NCBI RefSeq assembly: GCF_000158175.1
Contig: NZ_DS999411.1
Location: 1,026,596-1,090,595 of the forward strand
Length of the DNA stretch: 64,000 nucleotides
Source of the DNA: Luminiphilus syltensis NOR5-1B
GTDB taxonomy: Bacteria > Pseudomonadota > Gammaproteobacteria > Pseudomonadales > Halieaceae
Direction of reading: 5' to 3'
The translations under genes were made by a program, and so were the position numbers. Each line of letters begins with the position of its first letter. Within the stretch, counting starts at the first letter, position 1. This document shows, in pieces, positions 17,201 through 26,717 of this stretch. The notes below the pieces were generated by a model, which was not told the DNA's origin, did not search any database, and worked only from the letters and a program-made list of their open reading frames with translations.

Positions 17201-18325
17201 ATGCCCCACACTTTTGGTTGCGACGCCATCGACGATGCGCGTTGGCTACGCTTACTGGATCCCGACCTACTGTCGCCATTGCAGCGACGCGTGCTGTTTT
17301 CCGCCAGCTTGACCCCGGCGGAACTTCTGGCACTGCCGCCTGGCGATTGGCCAGGTGGTCTCACGGCCCTGAGGTCCACCATTTTAGGTGCCATTGAGCG
17401 ACCGGTAGCCGCCGGCCTGAAATGCGCAGCTGCCCCCGACGCCCAGGTCCACTTGATCGCCCTCGGCGATAGTCTGTATCCCAAACTGCTGCGCGAATGC
17501 AGCGATGCCCCGCCCGCACTTTTCGCAGTGGGTCGACTGGCTGCTCTCGGCGACCCCGGTGTTTCGATAGTCGGTACCCGCAATGCGTCATTGCACGGGC
17601 TTCGGACGGGGACAGAGTTCGCCGCCTTTATGGCCAGTCGCAATATTGTTGTGGTCAGTGGACTGGCATTGGGCATTGATGCTGCCGCCCACCGTGGTGC
17701 GATTGACAATGGCGGCAGTACGATCGCGGTGCTGCCGACAGGGGTGGACAGGGTTTATCCAGCCCGCCATCGGGCGTTGGCCGAAGCTATCACGGAAAAA
17801 GGCGCGCTTATTTCCGAATTTGTTCCCGGCACGGTCCCCCATCCGGGAAACTTTCCACGACGAAACCGCACCATATCGGGGTTGACGCCCGGTACGCTGG
17901 TGGTTGAGGCGGGCAGACCGAGCGGCACCCTGATAACGGCGACGGCCGCAGCTCAGCAGGGGCGCGAGGTCTTTGCCGTGCCCTGGTCCCGCTACCACCG
18001 TGGTGGCGAAGGGTGTCTCGCACTGCTTTCGGATGGGGCAACATTGGCACACTCTCCCGCCCAGGTAGTGCATGATCTGGCGCCGGGGTACGCGGGGCAG
18101 CAACTTCTGCCAGGCGTGGAAGCCCGCGCTGGCGATCGCTCCCGGTGTTCCGCTGATGGTGAGGATCCGCTCCTCGCTTTAATCGGCGATGGATGTCATA
18201 TACCGCAGGTGCTGCAGCGGGCCTCAGGCCTTCGGATTCATGAGTTCCAGCGGCGGATTACCGAGCTCGAAATTGCCGGATTGATCGAGCGGGACACGAT
18301 GGGCATCCGACGTGGAAGTCCCTGA
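17201..18325 (+). CDS. dprA: DNA-processing protein DprA (Smf)
   Basis: 374 aa. Binds incoming single-stranded DNA and loads RecA during transformation. The Rossmann-like core runs from about residue 110 to 310: SIVGTRNASLHG (usually VGSRxPS), VSGLALGIDAAAH, PRRNRTISGL, LVVEAGRPSGTLITA, then a C-terminal winged-helix-like domain. Two positions differ from common DprA: Thr for Ser in the first motif, and VFAVPWSR where VPG is the rule. ATG at 17201 with AAGGA upstream. Its TGA ends at 18325, 125 nt before tsaC. Presence of dprA alone does not prove competence. Confidence 0.93.
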   Translation: MPHTFGCDAIDDARWLRLLDPDLLSPLQRRVLFSASLTPAELLALPPGDWPGGLTALRSTILGAIERPVAAGLKCAAAPDAQVHLIALGDSLYPKLLRECSDAPPALFAVGRLAALGDPGVSIVGTRNASLHGLRTGTEFAAFMASRNIVVVSGLALGIDAAAHRGAIDNGGSTIAVLPTGVDRVYPARHRALAEAITEKGALISEFVPGTVPHPGNFPRRNRTISGLTPGTLVVEAGRPSGTLITATAAAQQGREVFAVPWSRYHRGGEGCLALLSDGATLAHSPAQVVHDLAPGYAGQQLLPGVEARAGDRSRCSADGEDPLLALIGDGCHIPQVLQRASGLRIHEFQRRITELEIAGLIERDTMGIRRGSP

Positions 18326-18450
18326 TGGCAATCGCGCCGGACCCAGAGCTTGTATCGTTGATGGGCGCTGCTACACTCTCGCGCTCGACGATATCGGGCC
18401 ATGGTGTTCAACAGGCATTCGGCCATACAGGGATTGCTGGAGGCGACCCT

Positions 18451-19008
18451 ATGCCAGCTCAGACGTTCAATTCGCTGCTGATCGCAGAGCGCATACTGCT
18501 CGGGGATGTTGTCGCCTGTGCGGCGGAAGGGGTTTGGGGGCTGAGCTGTGATCCTTTCGATGGCGATGCCGTGGAGCAGGTTCTGGCATTGAAGGGGCGG
18601 TCGGTCAGCAAGGGGCTTATTGTAGTGGCTGCGGACGAATGGCAGCTCGCCCCCGTGCTCGGGCATTTGGATCGCAGTTTACGACAGGAGCTTTCCCTGT
18701 CGTGGCCCGGAGCCAATACCTGGCTGGTGGATAATCATGGGGTTTTTCCTCGTTGGATAACAGGGGATTCGAACGAGGTGGCGGTCAGGGTCACAGCGGC
18801 CCCGGCGCTGGCGGCATTATGCCGGGCCGTTGGCGGCCCGCTGGTATCGACATCCGCCAACCCCGCCGGCGCAGATCCCGCAAAATCTGCCTTCCAGGTC
18901 GTCAGGTATTTTGGCCCTGATTTGCCTCGTGCAGCGAGCGCGGTCAACAGGAATGCTGGTCCGTCAACGATACGACGGGCAAAAACCGGCGAAGTCATCA
19001 GAGCATAA
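18451..19008 (+). CDS. tsaC: Threonylcarbamoyl-AMP synthase TsaC (YrdC/RimN)
   Basis: About 185 aa. Makes threonylcarbamoyl-AMP for the t6A37 modification of tRNAs. The start at ATG 18451 is chosen because GGAGG lies 7 nt upstream and the product then begins at the family N-terminus; the open frame extends 42 codons further up without support. Family motifs: VVACAAEGVWGLSCDPFD (usually YPTEAVxGLGCDP, here modified), LKGRSVSKGLIVVA and the C-terminal VSTSANPAG loop. The N-terminal CAAE in place of the common YPTE is slightly unusual. Followed by hemF 30 nt downstream. Confidence 0.92.
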   Translation: MPAQTFNSLLIAERILLGDVVACAAEGVWGLSCDPFDGDAVEQVLALKGRSVSKGLIVVAADEWQLAPVLGHLDRSLRQELSLSWPGANTWLVDNHGVFPRWITGDSNEVAVRVTAAPALAALCRAVGGPLVSTSANPAGADPAKSAFQVVRYFGPDLPRAASAVNRNAGPSTIRRAKTGEVIRA

Positions 19009-19956
<948 letters not shown>

Positions 19957-19974
19957 CGTGACAGGCCTATATTT

Positions 19975-20844
19975 GTGGATGCTGCAGTGAGTCAAACCCG
20001 GGTCGAGAAAGTTGTCTCGCCAGCATCCTATGCGGTGTTTGGTAATCCCATCAAGCACAGTAAATCACCGGTGATACATCGTGCGTTCTCGGAACAGTTC
20101 GAGCATGAATTGTCTTACCGCGCGGTGCGGGTGGGACTTGATGATTTTGAGGCGGCCGTCGAGCGTTTTTTTGATGGGGGGGGTTCGGGTCTCAACGTGA
20201 CCGTGCCCTTCAAGGAGCGGGCGTTTGCCCTCGCCGACGAGGCCAGCCCGCGGGCCGCGCGCGCGGGTGCCGCGAACGTGCTGTTGCCACTCGGTGACGG
20301 CATACTTCGTTGCGACAACACGGACGGCCTGGGTCTGGTGCGCGATATGGTCGCCAACAACGGCTGGAATGTGACGGGGCGGCGCGTACTCATCCTGGGT
20401 GCTGGAGGGGCTGTTCGGGGTGTTTTGCAACCGCTACTGGGGGAGCGACCCCACTCGGTGGTCATCGCCAATCGGACCAGTACAAAAGCTGAAGTATTGG
20501 CAAAGGATTTTGCTGACATGGAGGTTCCGATTACCGGAGGGGGCTATACGGAGCTGGAAGGCCAGACCTTTGATCTCATCATTAACGGTACCAGCGCCGG
20601 CTTGCAGGGCGACCTCCCGCCGTTGCCCGCGAACCTGCGCGTCTCAGAGAAGTGCTGTTGCTACGACATGGTGTATGGCAGCGAGCCCACTCCCTTTATG
20701 CGTTGGTCGGCGGCCCACGCCGCATGGGCGATCTGCGACGGCCTCGGCATGTTGGTAGAACAGGCGGCCGAGAGCTTTTATTTATGGCGCGGTCTTCGTC
20801 CCGCCACCGGTCCGGTCATCAAGGATCTGCGCAATCAGCTCTGA
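19975..20844 (+). CDS. aroE: Shikimate dehydrogenase
   Basis: About 289 aa. NADP-dependent reduction of 3-dehydroshikimate to shikimate. Substrate site: YAVFGNPIKHSKSP at the N-terminus, catalytic Lys in NVTVPFKERAF, and Asp in CDNTDGLGLV. Dinucleotide fold: LILGAGGAVRGVL, with ANRT just after the second strand indicating NADP preference. The start is GTG 19975 or GTG 19987. The last 10 nt overlap the end of the convergent carbonic anhydrase gene. Confidence 0.96.
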   Translation: MDAAVSQTRVEKVVSPASYAVFGNPIKHSKSPVIHRAFSEQFEHELSYRAVRVGLDDFEAAVERFFDGGGSGLNVTVPFKERAFALADEASPRAARAGAANVLLPLGDGILRCDNTDGLGLVRDMVANNGWNVTGRRVLILGAGGAVRGVLQPLLGERPHSVVIANRTSTKAEVLAKDFADMEVPITGGGYTELEGQTFDLIINGTSAGLQGDLPPLPANLRVSEKCCCYDMVYGSEPTPFMRWSAAHAAWAICDGLGMLVEQAAESFYLWRGLRPATGPVIKDLRNQL

Positions 20845-21401
20845 TCCCTATTGAGATAAGTATTTTTCAGATTGACGTAATTCCCGGCGCTGTAGCTGAG
20901 AAACTCCCGCTCCTTATCGGTCATCTCGCGCATTTGTCGCGCTGGGCTTCCCCCGTAGACGTAGCCACTGGGCAGGTGTTTTCCCGGGGTTACCAGGGCC
21001 CCTGCCGCGATCATTACTTCGTCTTCCACCACAGCCCCGTCCATGACGATGGCGCCCATCCCAATGAGCACCCGGTTGCCAATGGTGCAGCCGTGGAGCA
21101 GGGCACGATGGCCAACGGTGACTTCACTGCCGATGGTGAGCGGGAATCCGTCCGGGTTGAAATTGCCCGCGTGGGTAATATGCAGTACTGAGTTGTCCTG
21201 GATATTGGTTCGGTTTCCAATGGTGATTCGATGCATGTCAGCGCGCACGGAACAATGGGGCCAAATGCTGACGTCGTCGCCGAGGGTGATGTCTCCCAGG
21301 ACAACGGCAGAGGGGTCGATCATTACCCCAGAGCCGATGGTGGGCACCCAGTCACCAAAGCGCCGTATATTATCTGAAGGGGTGTAGTTGGCATCGTTCA
21401 T
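20835..21401 (-). CDS. Gamma-class carbonic anhydrase-like hexapeptide-repeat protein (YrdA family)
   Basis: 188 aa left-handed beta-helix protein. Hexapeptide repeats ([LIV]GxxxxI-type) run from IGSGVMIDPSAVVLGDITLGDDVSIWP to about residue 150. Candidate zinc ligands are the histidines in SVLHITHAG and VGHRALLHGC, the arrangement of gamma-carbonic anhydrases. The C-terminal helix packs on the helix as in YrdA. Enzymatic activity varies within this family, so 'carbonic anhydrase-like' is the safer name. Starts at 21401, divergent from the YheV-like gene. Confidence 0.9.
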   Translation of the reverse strand: MNDANYTPSDNIRRFGDWVPTIGSGVMIDPSAVVLGDITLGDDVSIWPHCSVRADMHRITIGNRTNIQDNSVLHITHAGNFNPDGFPLTIGSEVTVGHRALLHGCTIGNRVLIGMGAIVMDGAVVEDEVMIAAGALVTPGKHLPSGYVYGGSPARQMREMTDKEREFLSYSAGNYVNLKNTYLNRDQS

Positions 21402-21470
21402 AGTGTGTCCTCAAGGGAATGGCCTGTAAGCTTGCTAATATCCTGCCTGTATCAGGAGGAAAGGTCGACG

Positions 21471-21746
21471 ATGGAAGAGTTAACAGGAAGCAAAGCTACC
21501 CGCCGCTTCATAGCGGGCGCGGTATGCCCGCGCTGTGCCGCCATGGACAGGATAGTGGTGAGCGCCGATGGCGAGACCCGCTCTTGTATTGATTGTGGCT
21601 TTGAGGATGGCCGGCCCCAGGATGCGGCGCCCAATGCGGTGCCTACTCGGGTGACTCGGGCGGCATCGCGACGCACGGAAACGCAGGCCGAGCCCATCCG
21701 AATGTTGGTCGAAGGCGGCCCAAAACCCAAAAAGCCGACGAACTAA
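21471..21746 (+). CDS. YheV-like putative zinc-ribbon protein (DUF2387)
   Basis: 91 aa. The conserved part is TRRFIAGAVCPRCAAMDRI followed by CIDCGFEDG, giving the four cysteines of a zinc ribbon. This is the pattern of YheV/DUF2387, whose function is not known. The C-terminal half is basic and low in complexity. ATG 21471 is chosen since AGGAGGA precedes it, and the frame upstream has no conserved residues. Confidence 0.85.
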   Translation: MEELTGSKATRRFIAGAVCPRCAAMDRIVVSADGETRSCIDCGFEDGRPQDAAPNAVPTRVTRAASRRTETQAEPIRMLVEGGPKPKKPTN

Positions 21747-22057
21747 CCTATATGTAGTATGCCGATTTTCTTCTGACACTATATCTGGGGTAGGCGCGGA
21801 CAGGATCGCCCGATTCTCTGCCGGCGGGCATATTTGACGCCTAAAGCTGTGATTTTCAAGGGTTTTCGTTATAATCGCGGCCGCAGCACCGGCTGGCCTC
21901 TTGCGGGCGAGCATGGGCTGCACAGCGCACGCCTCTGGCGGCGCGACATTTGGGGGGAAGTAAACCGGAAAGTAGCCCGCGACGTTGTCAGGAAGTCAAT
22001 TCCATAGCGTGGCGGTTGAGCGCAAATCCCTCCCGTGCGCATCACTGGAGAGACTAG
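21747..22057 (+). other. 311-nt upstream region of the oxidase locus
   Basis: Non-coding. A TATAAT at 21870-21875 with CTGTGA at 21847-21852 (17-nt spacing) is a plausible sigma-70 promoter and would give a leader of about 175 nt before coxB. The leader is GC-rich with several possible stems but matches no riboswitch I know. A TTGACG at 21834-21839 has no partner at the right distance. Confidence 0.5.
21847..21875 (+). promoter_or_regulatory. Likely sigma-70 promoter of the cytochrome oxidase operon
   Basis: -10 box TATAAT is a perfect match (21870-21875); the -35 box CTGTGA (21847-21852) is partial, with a 17-nt spacer. It lies in the only large gap ahead of coxB. Confidence 0.5.
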
Positions 22058-23188
22058 ATGTCATTCAAAAAGATAGTGCAGGCCGTAGCCAGCGCGACGC
22101 TGGCTCTGGCGTCGAACTTCACAGCGGCGCAGGAAAACCAACTGAATATGGCTCGTGGCGTGACCGAGCTCGGCAGCGAAATTTATGACCTGCACATGCT
22201 AATCCTGTGGATTTGCGTCGTGATCGGCCTCGTTGTTTTCGGTGTGATGTTTTATTCAATTATTTTTCACCGGAAGTCCAAAGGTTACAAGCCTGCCAAC
22301 TTTCACGAGAGCACCAAGGTTGAAATCGCCTGGACGGTGGTGCCCTTTCTAATCCTGATTGGCATGGCCGTGCCGGCCACTTCAACCCTTCTCGAGGTGT
22401 ACAACAGCGACGACGCTGAGATCGATATTCTCGTGACCGGTTATCAGTGGAAGTGGAAATACGAATACCTCGATGAAGACGGTGAAAATATTTCGTTCTT
22501 CTCCAATCTGAGCACTCCACAGTCAGAGATCTACAATACTCAGGAGAAGAACCCCAACTACCTGCTCGAGGTTGATGAGCCGGTGGTTATTCCAGTGAAT
22601 ACCAAGGTGCGTTTTCTCCTTACGGCGAATGATGTTATTCACTCCTGGTGGATGCCGGAGCTGGGCGTTAAAAAAGACGCAATTCCCGGGTTTATCAATG
22701 AAGCGTGGACGATTGTGCCGCAAGAGGGCGTCTACCGGGGCCAGTGCACCGAGCTTTGTGGTGCTTACCACGGCTTTATGCCGGTGGTGGTTCATGCGGT
22801 GAGCCAGGCGGAATACGACGAGTGGCTGTCAGCAAAGCGCGCCGATGCCGAAGCCCAGGTGGCGATGGCCTCTATGGATCTCAGCCTTGACGATCTGATG
22901 AGCAAAGGTGAATCCATCTACAGCGGTCAGTGTGTGGCCTGCCACGGCGCCAACGGCGAGGGGGGTGTGGGCAAGCCTATAGCGGGCAGTGCCATCGTCC
23001 TCGGCGACCTTACGAAGCACCTTGGCGTTACCACCAAGGGCGTGCCGGGTACGGCGATGCAGGCTTTTGGCAGTCAGTTGAGTGATGTTGATATCGCGGC
23101 AGTCGTGACCTATCAGCGAAACGCATTTGGCAACAACACGGGCGACATTGTTCAGCCGTCCGATGTTGTCAGCTACAAGAACGGTTAA
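22058..23188 (+). CDS. coxB: Cytochrome c oxidase subunit II with fused C-terminal cytochrome c domain
   Basis: 376 aa. N-terminal signal-like segment, two transmembrane helices (about residues 45-70 and 90-115), then the periplasmic cupredoxin domain with the CuA site GQCTELCGAYHGFM, plus the aromatic YQWKWKYEY patch for electron entry. From about residue 275 a class I cytochrome c domain follows with CVACHG and an axial Met near GTAMQAF. This fusion defines caa3-type oxidases. RBS GGAGAG precedes ATG 22058. First gene of coxB-coxA-ctaG-coxC. Confidence 0.97.
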   Translation: MSFKKIVQAVASATLALASNFTAAQENQLNMARGVTELGSEIYDLHMLILWICVVIGLVVFGVMFYSIIFHRKSKGYKPANFHESTKVEIAWTVVPFLILIGMAVPATSTLLEVYNSDDAEIDILVTGYQWKWKYEYLDEDGENISFFSNLSTPQSEIYNTQEKNPNYLLEVDEPVVIPVNTKVRFLLTANDVIHSWWMPELGVKKDAIPGFINEAWTIVPQEGVYRGQCTELCGAYHGFMPVVVHAVSQAEYDEWLSAKRADAEAQVAMASMDLSLDDLMSKGESIYSGQCVACHGANGEGGVGKPIAGSAIVLGDLTKHLGVTTKGVPGTAMQAFGSQLSDVDIAAVVTYQRNAFGNNTGDIVQPSDVVSYKNG

Positions 23189-23203
23189 TCGAAGGAGATA
23201 GCG

Positions 23204-24784
23204 ATGGGCGACCATTCTCACGGCCCCGCCAAGGGCTTGTCACGTTGGTTATTTACGACCAACCATAAAGACATTGGAACCATGTACCTGTGGTTTTCGT
23301 TTGCGATGTTCATACTCGGCGGTGCGTTCGCCATGATTATCCGCGCCGAGCTGTTCCAGCCCGGTATGCAGCTGGTCGAGCCGGGCTTCTTCAATCAGAT
23401 GACCACCCTGCATGGGTTAGTGATGGTATTTGGCGCGATCATGCCGTCTTTCGTGGGGCTCGCCAATTGGATGATCCCCATGATGATTGGTGCGCCGGAT
23501 ATGGCGCTCCCGCGGATGAATAACTGGAGTTTCTGGATTCTGCCGCCCGGGTTCCTGATGCTCGCCTCCACCCTGTTTATGGAAGGTGGTGCCCCCGCGT
23601 TTGGCTGGACCTTCTATGCGCCACTATCGACCACTTACGCGGCGCCTTCGGTAACCTTTTTCATCTTTGCGATCCACGCCCTGGGGATCTCGTCGATTAT
23701 GGGGTCGATTAATATCATCGCCACCGTAATGAACATGCGCGCTCCGGGCATGACGTACATGAAGATGCCCCTGTTTGTGTGGACCTGGTTGATCACGGCA
23801 TTCCTTTTGGTTGCGGTAATGCCGGTTCTCGCCGGTGCTGTGACCATGATGCTGATGGATATCCACTTTGGCACCAGCTTCTTTTCCGCGGCGGGCGGCG
23901 GCGACCCCGTATTGTTCCAGCACATTTTCTGGTTCTTCGGTCACCCCGAGGTCTACATTATTATCCTCCCCGCCTTTGGCGTTGTTTCACAGATTATCCC
24001 GGCGTTTTCCCGCAAGCCGCTGTTCGGCTACGCATCAATGGTGTATGCCACCGCGGCAATCGCTTTCCTGTCATTTATTGTGTGGGCGCACCACATGTAC
24101 ACGGTGGGTATGCCGGTCGCAGGTGAGTTGTTCTTCATGTATGCGACCATGTTGATTGCCGTACCTACCGGTGTGAAGGTGTTCAACTGGGTCACTACCA
24201 TGTGGCAGGGCGCGTTGTCGTTTGAGACACCCATGCTCTTTTCAATCGGCTTTTTGGTGCTGTTTACCATCGGCGGTTTTACCGGCCTGATGCTGTCAAT
24301 CGCACCGGCGGACTTCCAGTACCACGATACATACTTTGTTGTGGCGCATTTCCACTACGTGATGGTGGCGGGAGCGGTCTTCAGCATGACGGCAGCGGTG
24401 TACTATTGGCTGCCGAAGTGGACGGGTAAGATGTACAACGAGTCGATGGGTAAAATCCATTTCTGGATTTCCTTCGTCGGCTTCAACATCGCCTTCTTCC
24501 CCCAGCATTTCGTCGGCCTTGCGGGAATGCCCCGTCGCATACCGGACTACGCGCTACAGTTCGCCGACTTCAATATGATGTCATCGATCGGTGCGTTCAT
24601 TTATGGCGCGTCGCAAATCCTGTTCCTGTACAACGTTGTGGCCACCATTGTTGGCGGCAAGACGGTCAGTGACGAAAAGGTTTGGGATGGTGCCGAGGGA
24701 CTGGAGTGGACCGTGGCAACCCCCGCGCCTTACCACACCTTCGAAGTGCCACCGAAGATTGATCCGGCTCACGCGCACTCTTAA
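23204..24784 (+). CDS. coxA: Cytochrome c oxidase subunit I
   Basis: 526 aa, twelve transmembrane helices. The catalytic subunit holds the low-spin heme and the heme-CuB centre. Conserved: HGLVMVFG (heme ligand region), FWFFGHPEVYIIILPAFG with the Glu of the D-channel and the His-Tyr cross-link motif, VWAHHMYTVGM (CuB histidines) and YVVAHFHYVMV with heme ligands. The HPEVY motif places it in the A1 group of heme-copper oxidases. AAGGAG lies 6 nt before the ATG. It reduces O2 to water and pumps protons. Confidence 0.98.
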   Translation: MGDHSHGPAKGLSRWLFTTNHKDIGTMYLWFSFAMFILGGAFAMIIRAELFQPGMQLVEPGFFNQMTTLHGLVMVFGAIMPSFVGLANWMIPMMIGAPDMALPRMNNWSFWILPPGFLMLASTLFMEGGAPAFGWTFYAPLSTTYAAPSVTFFIFAIHALGISSIMGSINIIATVMNMRAPGMTYMKMPLFVWTWLITAFLLVAVMPVLAGAVTMMLMDIHFGTSFFSAAGGGDPVLFQHIFWFFGHPEVYIIILPAFGVVSQIIPAFSRKPLFGYASMVYATAAIAFLSFIVWAHHMYTVGMPVAGELFFMYATMLIAVPTGVKVFNWVTTMWQGALSFETPMLFSIGFLVLFTIGGFTGLMLSIAPADFQYHDTYFVVAHFHYVMVAGAVFSMTAAVYYWLPKWTGKMYNESMGKIHFWISFVGFNIAFFPQHFVGLAGMPRRIPDYALQFADFNMMSSIGAFIYGASQILFLYNVVATIVGGKTVSDEKVWDGAEGLEWTVATPAPYHTFEVPPKIDPAHAHS

Positions 24785-24795
24785 GCCGAGAAGCC

Positions 24796-25356
24796 GTGAT
24801 CCGAATCGCTGCCAATCCAGCCCTGGACACCGTCATCAAATTGGTGGCGGTGTCGTGCGCTATGTTTGCCTTCGTTTTTGTGGTTATGGTGCCGCTTTAC
24901 GACGTGCTGTGTGATGCCCTCGGAATCAACGGCAAAACCTCTGGAGAGGCGTATTCCGCCGTTCCTGCCGTCGTCGATGAAAGTCGGACGATTACGGTTC
25001 AGTTCATCACAAATAATGCAGCGGACATGCCCTGGGAGTTTGCACCGTCGGTTACCGCACTCAAGGTTCATCCCGGTGCGGCGACAGACACGGTTTTTTT
25101 TGCTGAAAACGTGACGAACCATGCGATGGTGGCGCAGGCGATACCCAGTGTTTCACCCTCGCGCGCAGCGGAATATTTTTTGAAAACCGAATGCTTTTGT
25201 TTTAACCAGCAGCCGCTGGATGCGAAGACTAGCGCGGAGATGCCGCTGCAGTTCATCGTCGATCAGGAGCTTCCTGAGGATATAAAGACAATCACGCTCT
25301 CGTACACTATCTTTGATGTTACCGAGCGTGCGGGCGAGGCCCTTGCCTCGCGCTAA
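24796..25356 (+). CDS. ctaG: Cytochrome c oxidase assembly protein CtaG (Cox11 family)
   Basis: 186 aa. Single N-terminal membrane anchor (about residues 13-35, ending VPLYDVLCDALGI) and a periplasmic Cox11 domain. The copper-binding motif is ECFCFNQQ near residue 135. It delivers Cu to the CuB site of subunit I. GTG start at 24796 with GAGAAG upstream, 11 nt after coxA. The position between coxA and coxC is standard. Confidence 0.96.
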   Translation: MIRIAANPALDTVIKLVAVSCAMFAFVFVVMVPLYDVLCDALGINGKTSGEAYSAVPAVVDESRTITVQFITNNAADMPWEFAPSVTALKVHPGAATDTVFFAENVTNHAMVAQAIPSVSPSRAAEYFLKTECFCFNQQPLDAKTSAEMPLQFIVDQELPEDIKTITLSYTIFDVTERAGEALASR

Positions 25357-25397
25357 TCCGGGCCTGGGGGGCGCGGAAAAAACCATGGAGAGAAAAA

Positions 25398-26375
25398 ATG
25401 TCCACTAGTCAGACCCAGCCAGCGGGCTACGAGAAGTATCACGTCCCTGAGAGTTCGAGCCTTGCGATTCGCGCCACCATTGGTTTGGTTGGTTCGGTAT
25501 TCGGCGGCGGGCTCGTACTCAACAATATGACCTTTGGCTCGGGCGACGCGGGTGCTGCCAAATGGGTGTTGACCATTGGACTCATTATTTTCGTCGCTAC
25601 TCTCGCCAGCTGGTTTCGTACCACGATTCGGGAGAATTTGCAGGGAATCAACAGCGGCCAGCTCAAGCACAGCTATGTGTTGGGCATGTTCTGGTTTATT
25701 TTCTCCGAAGTTATGTTCTTCGCCGCCTTTTTCGGGGCGCTGTTTTACGTGCGCACACTTGCGGGCCCCTGGCTTGCGGGTGAGGGCGAAGCAGGGCGTA
25801 TGAACGAGCTGTTGTGGCCCGGGTTTGAGTTTACCTGGCCGCCGATGATCACTCCCCAGGAAGCGGTCGGCGGGACCGATGTCCAGCCCATTGCCAATAA
25901 CGGGACCTTTACCACGCAGGGCCAATCCATGTCGTTTGCAGAAGCGAGCGCCTGGTACGCCTGGCTGCCGCTCTGGAATACCCTGATCCTGCTGTCCTCG
26001 AGTTTCACGGTTCATGTGGCGCACACAGGCCTGCTGGCGGGCAATCGATCAAAATTCAACCTGTGGTTGGGTATCTCTGTGGCACTGGGCATGATCTTCG
26101 TTGCGCTGCAGGCGCTTGAGTACTACGAGGCGTACGCCCACTTTGGCCTGACACTTAACTCGGGTATTTACGGATCAACCTTCTTTATGTTGACGGGTTT
26201 CCATGGCTTCCATGTGTTCATGGGCATGACCATGTTGCTCATTCAGCTGATTCGCAGCCTCAAAGCCAAGCATTTCACGGCATCCGATCATTTTGGCTTC
26301 GAAGCGTCGAGCTGGTATTGGCATTTCGTCGACGTGGTCTGGGTTTTCCTTTTCCTCTTCGTCTATATTTTGTAG
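25398..26375 (+). CDS. coxC: Cytochrome c oxidase subunit III
   Basis: 325 aa, seven predicted transmembrane helices with the conserved FWFIFSEVMFFAAFFGALFY and HFGFEASSWYWHFVDVVWVFLF segments of the subunit III family. A hydrophilic loop of about 80 residues between helices (from LAGPWLAGEGEAGRM to AEASAWYAW) is typical for the gammaproteobacterial form. GGAGAG precedes the ATG. A strong terminator follows at 26394. Confidence 0.97.
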   Translation: MSTSQTQPAGYEKYHVPESSSLAIRATIGLVGSVFGGGLVLNNMTFGSGDAGAAKWVLTIGLIIFVATLASWFRTTIRENLQGINSGQLKHSYVLGMFWFIFSEVMFFAAFFGALFYVRTLAGPWLAGEGEAGRMNELLWPGFEFTWPPMITPQEAVGGTDVQPIANNGTFTTQGQSMSFAEASAWYAWLPLWNTLILLSSSFTVHVAHTGLLAGNRSKFNLWLGISVALGMIFVALQALEYYEAYAHFGLTLNSGIYGSTFFMLTGFHGFHVFMGMTMLLIQLIRSLKAKHFTASDHFGFEASSWYWHFVDVVWVFLFLFVYIL

Positions 26376-26393
26376 CGGCGGAACCCGACGACG

Positions 26394-26422
26394 AAACGGG
26401 CGCGAGTGCGCCCGTTTTTTTT
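26394..26422 (+). terminator. Rho-independent terminator after coxC
   Basis: Stem AAACGGGCGC / GCGCCCGTTT (26394-26403 and 26408-26417) with loop GAGT, then eight T (26415-26422). Separates coxBA-ctaG-coxC from the following genes; read from the minus strand it could also affect the DUF2909 transcript. Confidence 0.9.
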
Positions 26423-26448
26423 AACGGGGTGTCAGTGTTCGAAAGTGC

Positions 26449-26706
26449 TCAGGGTTGTTGGAAGACCGTCCCTTCGGGCCCGGCATCCCAGGGGTTTTTA
26501 TGCCCCAACTGGCCCGTAGCGACGCCATAAATGATGACCAGTATCAGCCCCGAGGCGAGAGCGAGGCGTATACCCAGCGACGTGACCAGGCGTCGCTTTT
26601 CCTTATTGCCCTGATCGGCCATCAGGAAATAGAGACCGCTGCCCAGACTCGCAACCAGCGCCACCATAAAGCCAATGATTAACACTTTGAGCAAAACAAC
26701 CACCAC
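26449..26706 (-). CDS. Small twin-transmembrane protein (DUF2909-like)
   Basis: 85 aa with two hydrophobic helices (LLKVLIIGFMVALVASLGSGLYFLM and LGIRLALASGLILVIIYGVA) joined by a basic loop KEKRR. Small proteins of this kind occur at the same place in oxidase loci of Pseudomonas and relatives, on the strand opposite to the cox genes; the function is unknown. Starts with GTG at 26706 or 26703. Its start lies only 11 nt from that of the divergent surf1. Confidence 0.75.
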   Translation of the reverse strand: MVVVLLKVLIIGFMVALVASLGSGLYFLMADQGNKEKRRLVTSLGIRLALASGLILVIIYGVATGQLGHKNPWDAGPEGTVFQQP

Positions 26707-26717
26707 CGGGAGAATGA

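Noticed and set aside
18325-18450. N-terminal extension of TsaC
   Set aside because: The sequence has no conserved residues, while ATG 18451 has GGAGG at proper distance and gives the family N-terminus.
25353-26024. 223-codon minus-strand frame
   Set aside because: Antisense to coxC; no motif and no RBS.
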